A DNA stretch of 30,187 nt, taken from NCBI GenBank assembly GCA_002422085.1, contig DISZ01000016.1:40143-70329 (forward strand), given 5' to 3'. The notes beneath the pieces are model-generated. The model did no database searches and was not told the DNA's origin. It worked only from the letters and a program-made list of their open reading frames with translations. The position numbers and the translations under genes were made by a program. This stretch comes from Rhodobacteraceae bacterium UBA6197 (GTDB lineage: Bacteria > Pseudomonadota > Alphaproteobacteria > Rhodobacterales > Rhodobacteraceae). Shown here in pieces: positions 23,048 through 30,187 of this stretch (the stretch's first letter is position 1; each line of letters opens with the position of its first letter).

Positions 23048-23501
23048 ATGACCAATGCTGTCCCGATTGGCGATGCGGCTGAACTGACACGCTATATCGA
23101 AACGCGCTACCATCCGCGGCATCGTGTTCAATTGCCGCAACTGGTATTGCTGGCGGAATTGATCAAAAACCGCCACCAAGGTGGCGAGGGCAGTCCAGAA
23201 GGGCTGTCCGACAGACTCTGCCGCATGAGCGGCAAGACGGATGTGCAGATGAAAGAGGAAAAGCGGATCCTCTTTCCCGCGGTTCGAAAGCGTGCCACGT
23301 CCGGCACCAAGGCCTCGATTGCCGTCATGCGCATCAATCGCGACGGCTATGAAGCTCACCCAGCCCGATGCCGCCTGCACAAGCCGGGCGGCGCTCTCTG
23401 CGGCTCTATCCTACGCCATCGACGCGTTGATGAACCACCTACGGCTTGTGAACGAAATGCTTTTTCCTCAATGCAGGCGCCGTGAACCCGCGCGCGACTG
23501 A
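23048..23501 (+). pseudogene. Frameshifted RIC/YtfE-type di-iron Fe-S repair protein
   Basis: RIC (YtfE/ScdA) proteins are hemerythrin-like di-iron proteins that repair Fe-S clusters damaged by nitric oxide. The first frame gives TRYIETRYHPRHRVQLPQLV, a helix, then MKEEKRILFPAV and IAVMRINRDGYEAH, covering the first iron-ligand helices. The expected last helices continue in another frame as PDAACTSRAALSAAL and MNHLRLVNEMLFPQ. The switch lies near 23350-23360. About 15 residues seem lost there, and the second-half ligand pattern is altered (usual His-x-x-Glu replaced by LRLVNE). The start is the ATG at 23048, five bases after GGAGGG. It is probably inactive, unless a second copy exists elsewhere. 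Confidence 0.75.
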
Positions 23502-23661
23502 TCGGTGCGGTTCGATGTCCTGATTGCGGAACCCCTTTGCGAACCGAGACGCAGGCTGGGCCAAGCCTTGTCCCAGCCGGATCACGGGGCTGCAAAACCA
23601 CCCGGGTCCGAGATCCCCGCCAGGGAAATGTCGGTCAACCCGAACGCTTGTGGAGAAACCG

Positions 23662-24126
23662 ATGATCAGGATCACACTTCCCGCCGACCGAGCCGTGATT
23701 GATATGGCTGCCGTTGCCCAGGCATTTGGTATCAGCGTCAAGGATTTGGATGACGCGATACATATCGGCACCATCAGCCGATGGTTGGAGGTTGGCGGAG
23801 GCGACCAGGATAACAAGCCTCACCAGATTTTTGCCTCTGTGACACTTGGGCTGCGCGTTGATGTGGATGAACACGGAGCTGTTCATTCCGCGGATAAATA
23901 CGACGTGATGAGCGTATTGCAAACTCATCAGGCAGAGAACCGCCGCGCAGGTCAAAGCAAACCTTTGATGAAAAAGGCTTTTGATACCCGTCGTCAGTCC
24001 AGTCCCGATACGATGCGCCGGGCACACTTGGACGCGCTTCTCGATGAGGCGGTTGATGAAAGCTTCCCTGCCAGCGACCCGATCGCCATCAGCTTCATGC
24101 CTCCGAACCGGGCCGCCCGTTTCTGA
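23662..24126 (+). CDS. DUF6522-like protein with C-terminal acidic-Ser-Pro motif
   Basis: This 154-residue protein has an N-terminal half resembling the DUF6522 protein upstream: VIDMAAVAQAFGISVKDLDDAI, then HQIFASVTLGLRVDVDEHG. Its C-terminal part has RAHLDALLDEAVDESFPASDPIAISF, a short module found at the end of many small proteobacterial proteins of unknown function. The ATG at 23662 is supported by GGAG at 23652-23655. It follows the broken RIC gene on the same strand and probably belongs to the same NsrR-linked arm. The linker between the two parts (about residues 95-120) is Lys/Arg/Gln rich. No enzymatic residue is apparent. Confidence 0.65.
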   Translation: MIRITLPADRAVIDMAAVAQAFGISVKDLDDAIHIGTISRWLEVGGGDQDNKPHQIFASVTLGLRVDVDEHGAVHSADKYDVMSVLQTHQAENRRAGQSKPLMKKAFDTRRQSSPDTMRRAHLDALLDEAVDESFPASDPIAISFMPPNRAARF

Positions 24127-25738
24127 TAGCAGCCTGAAGACGCGCGATGTCATGCAAGAGTTTGCGATATACGCCGGAAATAGTTGTGACGATCGGGATT
24201 TCGGTTGAAATGGCTGAAATGGCCGCGCCGCTTTCCGGTGTCGCGCGATTTCGGGGTGGCAAAAGGCGCACGCATGTCCAAGAAAATCCTGGTCCGCGCC
24301 CGAAGGCACTGGCGGCATCGCCAGCTTGCGGATTTGCCGTTCCAAACCAGAAGGTGACGAAGGCCCTCGGACGGGCACCTTTCTCGTCGATCAGTGGCGA
24401 TTGCGGGCCGCTGTTGCTGGACCCGCTGATCTGGACCAATCGAAGATCGATCAGACTGACCCGGTGATCCGGGGATCAGGGCGGATTTGTGACCGGCATC
24501 GCGGTCTTCGGCCCGCCGTTTCGATGGCCTCGAATGCGGAACCTGCCCGCTTGCATATCGGGACTCTCACGCCCCCTGTCAGGCTTTCGGCCAGCGCCGG
24601 TGTCAAGAAATCAAGCACGACACGGATGGCAAATAGTGCAAGGCAGCCTTGCAAATGTCAGCCCAACACAAAATCCCGACGTGCAGGCGACATTGAATAC
24701 CGCTGCACATGATCGGAAGACCGGACTCCCCCCCTACCCCGAACGGGCCTGTTCGACGACCTCTGTGAAGAGCATTTCAGGCGCGGCACGGCGATACGCA
24801 CCGGGATCTCGGCGAATGGGCGCACGAACCCCGCGCCATGAACCGCAGGAGCGCCCCGGCGAGAAGGCAACCACCAGTTCGGCCGGCGCCGGCCCACCGA
24901 AGCGGGATTTCTTGCAGCCTTCCGGCGTGGCCGCGGCAAGCCGGATTGCGCTGATCCACCGGCAATTTGCGCCGTGCAGGGTGCTGCAGTCGGCTGTGGC
25001 CTTCTGCCGGAAAATCTTGGGTCGAACCTGCCTTTGCCAAGACTCACGTAGGCTCGGGATGATCGCGCGTTTTTCCAGTTCTCCGGGCGATACCATCCGG
25101 GTGCGCCGTCCCATCCAACGCCCGGGCGCAAAAAACCGGCGCAGATGTCGAGAACGGCTCTGCAGTGTCACCTTCTATTTCACGGCATCGTGCAAGCCGG
25201 GAAAGACGGGCGTTTCACTGCCCGCCGGGCCGATGTCAGGTCCCCAAACCTGCAAAATCAAGCTGGAAACGGCAGTCTTGTCAGACCTTTCCCAACCACT
25301 TTCACCGGGCTGTCGCAAGGAATAGTATCAGAATTAATGTTTGAAACATCACTATGAACACTGTAACATGCAATCATGATGTGGACTTGGATTTCGCGCA
25401 GGGTTTGCACGCCACCGGTGCTCATGCGCTTCTCGGCACCGGTCAATGACATTCGCCGCAATCCATGCCGTGGCGGATCTGGTCGCCCCAGAGGATCGCG
25501 CAGCGCTCCGTCAGTGGTCGAAGCATCGCCGAAGGCCGTGGCCAGGTGACTGTCGGGTTTCTGGCCCGTGGTAGCGGGCCCTGTCGAGATGCGTTCAAAA
25601 TGTCAGCCGGGCGTGGCGTGCTGTTGACTGTGCTGCCGCCTGAACTCCGATCCGCAAGATTGGAAACCGCGGTGGCGATGCGCGTTTGACATCGTCATCC
25701 CGCAAGACGGCAAATTCAAACGACTGAGGACCGGTTCA
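24127..25738. other. 1.6 kb with no recognisable gene
   Basis: Several open frames exist, such as 24489-25325 plus and 24734-25171 minus, but the translations are low-complexity or Arg/Pro-rich and show no motif, membrane helix or supported start. They are most likely chance frames over decayed sequence between two pseudogene-rich blocks. The stretch from 25320 to 25400 is noticeably A+T-rich and holds a palindrome and promoter-like elements, listed separately. Confidence 0.5.
25337..25369 (+). promoter_or_regulatory. Palindrome overlapping a promoter-like sequence
   Basis: ATGTTT-G-AAACAT is a perfect 13-base palindrome at 25337-25349. TTGAAA (25341-25346) inside it and TAACAT (25364-25369) are 17 bases apart, like a sigma70-type promoter facing the pckA relic about 370 bases downstream. 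It may be the former regulated promoter of an upstream decayed gene or of pckA. Confidence 0.4.
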
Positions 25739-27200
25739 ATGCCCCATCACGCCCCACGCACAACAATCTTTGCTGGCCGCAAAGAGAATTCAGGGCTGGG
25801 CAACGTGTGGCCCAACGCGTCAAAGCCTGACCTCTGGGCAAAATCGCTGATCCCAAAAGATGGTGTCGCGGCGAATATCGGCCTTCGCGGCGGCAAGTCG
25901 CCGACGGTTGAGGTCGCGGTATGGACCGCATCCATTGAAAACCCGATCTGGTGGGGCAACGATGCTGCCATGTCCCGCGATGCCTTTGACCGGCTGTGGG
26001 AGGGTGTGACAAAACGCATGAAGGACCGGGATCTGTTCGCTCAAGTCCTTTTCAAAGGGGCCGATCCAGACTATCGGCTGAAGGTGCGGATCGTGGCTGG
26101 CCGGGCTTGGCACAGCCTTTGCCTCCATCATCTGCTGCACCGTCCGAAAACGGCTGAGTTGGACGATCTTGCGCCAGACCTTACCATCATCAATTGCCCG
26201 TCGTTCAAGGCGGATCCGGTGCCGTATGACTACGGGTCAGAGACGGTCTTGGTGTTTGATTCCGACCACTTGCCGATCCTGATCGGAAGCACCGCCCCTG
26301 CCGACAAGACAAGGAAGGCGGCTTTCACGCGTTTGAACGGCGTCCTGCCGGAAAAAGGCGTGATGCCAACGCAGTGCCTTGCCGATCGGGGCTTTGGCGT
26401 TTCCGACGATACTGCCATCGGCGATGATCGGTTTGATGCCGGAAAGACCATATCGTCCGCGGCCCCCTCGCGCTATTTGATCGGCGATGACGAACAAGGC
26501 GTGATGGGCCAAGTCCTCTTCAGTTTCGAGAGTGGTTGTTGTGCAAGGACCATCAAACTCGACCCCGACGCCGCGCCGAAAAATAGCGCGAAACCCCGAA
26601 CCTCTGGCACCGTGGTGGCGATCATGGGTCATGGCCGCGACGCGCGGGCACCCGATTTCGCGGACGACAGCCTGAAGCCGCCGATGGCACCGCTGACCCC
26701 GGTGCGGGCGGCGTATCATTTCCTGTCGCGCTTCGCATTGAAGGTCACCGGAACCGAACAAGGCATGACGGACCCGGACCTTGCGTTGTCGACCTGTCCT
26801 GGTGCCCCTTTCGTGCCGCGTCGCCCTGCGGTCCATGGCGCGCCGCGCAGTGACAAGACCGCCGCACATGGTGTTACCTGTTGGCGGGCCAATACTGGGC
26901 GGACCGGCGGCGCGGCGCGCGTTGGTGCGCACGTGCCGATTCCCACGACCAAAGACCGTCTTGCAGCCACACGCGACGGCTTGCTCAACGACGCCAGGTT
27001 CCACAAGGAAGCAAATATCGGGTTTGATCTGCCTTTGCCTATGGACCGTGCCGCCGAGGTTCTTCTTGACCCGCGCGGCGCATCGCCCGACAAAGCAGCA
27101 TATGAATTGCAAGCCAGAAGGTTCTTGCAGGTGTTTTCGGACAGCTTCGCGCAATTTCCGCCCTTCAGCGACGAGACTGCAAGAACTGCGGCGACTGGAA
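25739..27200 (+). pseudogene. pckA: Degenerate ATP-dependent PEP carboxykinase, frame still open
   Basis: PckA converts oxaloacetate and ATP to phosphoenolpyruvate. About 487 codons align by eye with the family: IENPIWWGNDAAMSRDAFDRL, ADPDYRLKVRIVAGRAWHS, APDLTIINCPSFKADP, LPEKGVMPTQC, RYLIGDDEQG, YHFLSRFALKVTGTE and GAPFVPRRPAVHG. Key parts are lost. The kinase P-loop (normally GLSGTGKT) reads GDDRFDAGKT, the substrate-binding GRSPKDKF segment reads GGKSPTVEV, and about 35-40 residues after DFADDSL are deleted, including the region leading to LPPIARLTP. No frameshift or stop interrupts the relic, and the frame stays open to 27670 over non-homologous codons. It cannot be an active PEPCK. Either decay has spared the frame or the product has another role. 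Confidence 0.82.
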
Positions 27201-27259
27201 GATCGGCGCGTTTTCGGGCACCGGCCCGTGCAAGTTGGCGGGCCTCCAACGCCACGACG

Positions 27260-27670
27260 CAGCGCCAGGGCCAAAGACAAAACGAAAGCGATCGCGATCT
27301 GCTCAACCGCCCGCAATCAGCCACCGTTGCCGCAACGGCAGGTCCACCACCTGCAACTGACGCCAGTCACGTCAAAGCCGACGCGGATCTCCGAGAACCC
27401 GCTGTTGATCGGCGCCATCATGGTTGTCTGGCGGCATCTCGCCGCAACACCATGGCTGCAACGCTTTTCCTTCGGCAAAAGTGTCGTAGCATCCTGTGTC
27501 AGGATCTGGTGATGTTCAGATCCCACCGGGCACTCTGGGATCATTTCTTGGCGGGGAGACGGAGCCTTTGCCTCGACAAAGGGCATGACCTGGCCATTGA
27601 AACGGCCAACAAAACTGGGCGGGCGGTGGTCGTTGGTTCGGCGATACCACCGTTGTCACCATCATTGTGA
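27260..27670 (+). pseudogene. sdhC: Degenerate, frameshifted succinate dehydrogenase cytochrome b subunit
   Basis: SdhC is a membrane anchor of complex II that holds heme b and the quinone site. Fragments in two frames match it in order: LLNRPQS (about 27300), then VHHLQLTPVTSKPTRISENP and LLIGAIMVVWRHLAATPW (27340-27460). After a frame change this continues as QDLVMFRSHRALWDHFLAG, LCLDKGHDLAIETANKTGR and AVVVGSAIP (27500-27660). At least two frame changes are needed. The usual YHFLNGIRHLIWD stretch has become DHFLAGRRSLCLD, so the conserved His of that stretch is gone. The gene lies between the pckA relic and sdhD, the normal order for an sdhCDAB operon. Confidence 0.8.
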
Positions 27671-27687
27671 TCTGAAAGAAAAGTCAT

Positions 27688-28056
27688 ATGGAATATCTGA
27701 CAGACCGCGAACACGCCACCAGCTGTGGTTCTGGCAAATCCAGAACGCATCGCGATTTACCCCTGCAGATCAGCGCCGTCGCTCTGGCGGTGTTGGTCGT
27801 GCTGATCGTCGTGAAAGCCGGGTCGGTTCTGACTTTCTTTTACCCGGAATTTACCGCCGATCTCAGCCGACCTTTCCCCAGCATTGCCGTGGCGCTGACA
27901 ATCGTCGGAATCACCTACCTCATGACCGGCATCCAGACCATGATCGCGGATGATACTCGGCGGGGGACCGGCAGGGCACCAATCATCGGTGTGGCGTGCC
28001 ACACCTGCACCGCCAGCGCGACAGGGCACTTTGCCCCGGCGCGCCCGACACACTAG
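27688..28056 (+). pseudogene. sdhD: Degenerate succinate dehydrogenase membrane anchor subunit
   Basis: This open frame of 122 codons has the length of Rhodobacterales SdhD and matches it along its whole extent: MEYLTDREHATSCGSGKS (usual FLTDRKRA-GLGSAKSG), then SAVALAVLVVLIVV, LSRPFPSIAVALTIV and GIQTMIAD. The heme-ligand region, normally MHFRHGVQVMIEDYV, reads YLMTGIQTMIADDTRRG, so the ligand His is missing. The last helix has turned into polar, Cys/Thr-rich codons (HTCTASATGHFAPARPTH). The frame has no stop, and GAAAGAAAAG precedes the ATG at 27688. It is listed as a pseudogene because the anchor and heme functions appear lost, but it could still be translated. Confidence 0.72.
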
Positions 28057-28073
28057 GACAGCGGAGATTCAAG

Positions 28074-29882
28074 ATGGCTACCTATCAATATGAGACCCAC
28101 GACTATGACGTCGTTGTCGTCGGGGCTGGCGGCGCCGGGCTACGCGCGACCCTGGGGATGGCCGAACAGGGGCTGCGCACGGCCTGTGTGACCAAGGTCT
28201 TTCCGACCCGCAGTCACACGGTGGCCGCGCAGGGCGGCATCGCGGCCTCGCTTGGCAACATGGGTCCGGACAACTGGCAGTGGCACATGTACGACACGAT
28301 CAAGGGATCGGACTGGCTGGGCGACAATGACACGATTGAATATGTCACCCGCGAGGCGCCGCGCGCGGTCTATGAACTTGAACACTATGGATTGCCCTTC
28401 AGCCGCACCGAAGACGGGCGCATCTACCAGCGTCCGTTTGGCGGCCACACATCCGACTTCGGAGAAGGCCCTCCGGTTCAGCGCGCTTGTGCCGCCGCCG
28501 ACCGCACGGGCCATGCGATGCTGCATACGCTTTACGGGCAGGCGCTCAAGCATAACGCCGAATTCTACATCGAGTATTTCGCGCTGGATCTGATCATGTC
28601 CGACGATGGCGCCTGTCAGGGTGTGGTCGCCTGGAAGCTCGACGATGGCACTTTGCATGTGTTCAATGCCAAGATGGTCGTGCTGGCGACCGGCGGAGCG
28701 GGGCGAGCCTATTTTTCCTGCACGTCGGCACACACCTGCACCGGAGACGGCGCTGGTCTGGTGACCCGCGCAGGGCTGCCGATGCAAGACATGGAATTCG
28801 TGCAGTTCCACCCCACGGGCATTTACGGTGTCGGCCCGCTGATCACCGAGGGTGCGCGCGGTGAGGGCGGCTATCTGACCAACTCGGAGGGCGAGCGGTT
28901 CATGGAACGCTACGCACCCACCTACAAGGATCTGGCCAGCCGTGACGTGGTTTCACGGTGCATGACGATGGAGATCCGCGAAGGACGTGGCGTCGGGCCG
29001 CTCAAGGATCATATCAACCTGAACCTGAGCCATCTGCCGCCAGAGACCCTTCACCTGCGCCTGCCCGGCATTTCCGAAACAGCGCGGATCTTCTGCGGTG
29101 TCGATCTGACGAAAGAGCCAATCCCGGTGCTGCCGACCTGCCATTACAACATGGGCGGCATTCCAACGAACTATTGGGGGGAAGTCCTGAACCCGACCAA
29201 GGCCAATGGCGACGCGATCGTGCCCGGCCTGATGGCCTGTGGCGAAGCGGCTTCTGCCTCGTTGCACGGGGCGAACCGGCTTGGGACCAACTCGTTGCTT
29301 GATATCGTGGTGTTGGGCCGTGCAACGTCAATTCGGGCGAGCGAAGTGGTCGATCCGAAGGCCGCGGTGCCTCAGGCATCACCAGCTGCGATCGACAAGA
29401 TTCTCGACCATTTCGATGCTATTCGGAATGCCAACGGGCAAAGCCCCACCGCCGAAGTGCGGCTGAAGATGCAACGATCAATGCAGAACAATGCCGCAGT
29501 CTTCCGCACCAGCGAGTCGCTGAAACAGGGCTGCTCGGAAATCTCGGTCGTCTGGGACGATTTGAACGACGTCAAGGTCACCGACAGGTCGCTGATCTGG
29601 AACAGCGACCTGATGGAAACGCTGGAACTTGAAAACCTGATGGCAAACGCGCTGACGATCATCTATGGCGCCGAAGCCCGTACCGAAAGCCGCGGCGCGC
29701 ACGCGCATGAGGATTACCCTGATCGCGACGACAAGACATGGCGCAAACACACGATTGCGGCGATAGATGCCAAGGGCAAGGTCGATCTAAGCTATCGCGA
29801 TGTGCACGAAACCCCGCTGACGCTTGAGGCGGAGGGCGGCATCGACCTGAAGCGGATCGTTCCCAAGACACGGGTTTACTGA
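28074..29882 (+). CDS. sdhA: Succinate dehydrogenase flavoprotein subunit
   Basis: This 602-residue subunit oxidises succinate to fumarate in complex II. The FAD fold (VVVVGAGGAGLRATLGMAEQG) and the flavin-linking His in TRSHTVAAQGG are present. So are catalytic and substrate residues in QFHPTGIYG, LITEGARGEGGYL, ASRDVVSR, HYNMGGIPTNYWG and HGANRLGTNSLLD. Length and C terminus (SRGAHAHEDYP, then the closing KTRVY) are normal. GGAG at 28063-28066 is seven bases before the ATG at 28074. A few otherwise conserved residues differ (for example Cys before HYNMGG, usually Val). The gene is intact although sdhC and sdhD just upstream are relics, so it either works with anchors encoded elsewhere or is an early-stage relic. 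Confidence 0.96.
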   Translation: MATYQYETHDYDVVVVGAGGAGLRATLGMAEQGLRTACVTKVFPTRSHTVAAQGGIAASLGNMGPDNWQWHMYDTIKGSDWLGDNDTIEYVTREAPRAVYELEHYGLPFSRTEDGRIYQRPFGGHTSDFGEGPPVQRACAAADRTGHAMLHTLYGQALKHNAEFYIEYFALDLIMSDDGACQGVVAWKLDDGTLHVFNAKMVVLATGGAGRAYFSCTSAHTCTGDGAGLVTRAGLPMQDMEFVQFHPTGIYGVGPLITEGARGEGGYLTNSEGERFMERYAPTYKDLASRDVVSRCMTMEIREGRGVGPLKDHINLNLSHLPPETLHLRLPGISETARIFCGVDLTKEPIPVLPTCHYNMGGIPTNYWGEVLNPTKANGDAIVPGLMACGEAASASLHGANRLGTNSLLDIVVLGRATSIRASEVVDPKAAVPQASPAAIDKILDHFDAIRNANGQSPTAEVRLKMQRSMQNNAAVFRTSESLKQGCSEISVVWDDLNDVKVTDRSLIWNSDLMETLELENLMANALTIIYGAEARTESRGAHAHEDYPDRDDKTWRKHTIAAIDAKGKVDLSYRDVHETPLTLEAEGGIDLKRIVPKTRVY

Positions 29883-29956
29883 TGGCCTCCCTGATTGTTC
29901 TTTACGTCAATTGCACGAACATTGTGGCGCGGACCGATCCGCCGCAATCAGTTTAG
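29882..29956 (+). CDS. Possible 24-residue small protein between sdhA and sdhB
   Basis: A short ORF starts at an ATG that overlaps the sdhA stop (TGATG) and ends in a TAG that overlaps the sdhB Shine-Dalgarno AGGAGGTG. It encodes a hydrophobic start (MASLIVLYVN) and a polar tail. Rhodobacterales often have a small unknown gene at this position, so this may be a reduced or coupling version. It could equally be chance, since only 75 bases are involved. Confidence 0.3.
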   Translation: MASLIVLYVNCTNIVARTDPPQSV

Positions 29957-29966
29957 GAGGTGAATC

Positions 29967-30187
29967 ATGGTTCAGTTCACGCTTCCCAAGAACTCGAAAA
30001 TCCGCGTCGGCAAGACCTGGCCGAAGCCTTCGGGCGCCAATGTCCGCAAGTTCCAGATTTATCGCTGGGACCCCGATACGGGTGAAAACCCGCGGGTGGA
30101 CAGTTATTTCATCGACATGGACAAGTGCGGTCCGATGGTTCTGGACGCGCTGATCAAGATCAAGAACGAGATCGACCCGACGCTGAC
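29967..30187 (+). CDS. sdhB: Succinate dehydrogenase iron-sulfur subunit, 5' part
   Basis: The first 73 codons of SdhB, which carries electrons from the flavin through three Fe-S clusters to quinone. The start MVQFTLPKNSKI is typical of Rhodobacterales SdhB and is followed by VRKFQIYRWDPDTGENPRVDS and the conserved YFIDMDKCGPMVLDALIKIKNEIDPTLT. The gene runs off the right edge before the first cysteine cluster motif, so cluster ligands cannot be checked. A strong AGGAGGTG (29955-29962) sits five bases before the ATG at 29967. Confidence 0.96.
   Translation, partial: MVQFTLPKNSKIRVGKTWPKPSGANVRKFQIYRWDPDTGENPRVDSYFIDMDKCGPMVLDALIKIKNEIDPTL

Noticed and set aside
24489..25325. A 278-codon plus-strand frame in the gene-poor gap.
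   Set aside because: No motif, membrane helix or ribosome binding site, and composition typical of chance frames in high-G+C DNA.
25739..27670. A 643-codon open frame taken at first sight as a transposase or novel large protein.
   Set aside because: The first roughly 487 codons align with PEP carboxykinase and the tail overlaps sdhC relic sequence in part, so it is not one protein.

Overview
The window looks like an accessory, partly decaying chromosomal region of an alphaproteobacterium, most likely Rhodobacterales. The sdhA and sdhB products, the NsrR/DUF2249/DUF6522/RIC gene set and the degraded sdhC, sdhD, pckA and mprF all read as that group. No rRNA, tRNA or CRISPR was recognised. Family assignments come from reading motifs in translated sequence, not from database searches.

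Layout. 1-845: a truncated IS21-family element (istB remnant plus the right end). 1205-4514 (+): a tightly overlapping three-gene operon with a GtrB/DPM-type polyprenyl-phosphate glycosyltransferase, an LPTM/AglD-like membrane protein and an FAD-dependent amine-oxidase-like enzyme. 4515-5900: a broken IS3-family transposase carrying a palindromic in-frame insert, then gene debris. 5901-14463 (-): a membrane and surface cluster. In transcription order it holds a GT39-like membrane glycosyltransferase, an outer-membrane beta-barrel protein, an exosortase-family protein with the Cys/Arg/His triad, a second GT39-like protein, a DUF2298 ('YYY') membrane protein and a Pro/Thr-repeat protein ending in a motif-helix-basic tail. 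14464-17496: a gene graveyard with an FtsH-like fragment, a truncated DedA gene, an mprF with a large internal deletion, one small membrane protein and unassigned sequence. 17497-24126: a small membrane protein, then a nitrosative-stress and Fe-S cluster island. Its minus-strand arm is gltD-like, nsrR, mrp-DUF971 and an Nfu-like gene. Its plus-strand arm is DUF2249, DUF6522, a broken RIC/ytfE and a second DUF6522-like gene. The arms diverge from a shared palindromic promoter region. 24127-25738: no gene recognised. 25739-30187 (+): relics of pckA, sdhC and sdhD, followed by intact sdhA and the start of sdhB.

How the genes may work together. The best candidate for an undescribed system is the 5.9-14.5 kb cluster together with the 1.2-4.5 kb operon. 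A lipid-linked sugar made by the GT2 enzyme could be used by the GT39-like and DUF2298 proteins to decorate the Thr-rich stalk protein. The exosortase-like protein could process that protein's C-terminal tail. This is inference: the exosortase triad, the tripartite tail and the gene order are seen, and the substrate link is not proven. The second coherent unit is the NsrR island, where a palindrome covers the -35 elements of both divergent promoters. The third theme is erosion. mprF, dedA, RIC, pckA, sdhC and sdhD are all damaged, several by internal deletions, while sdhA and sdhB remain intact beside them.
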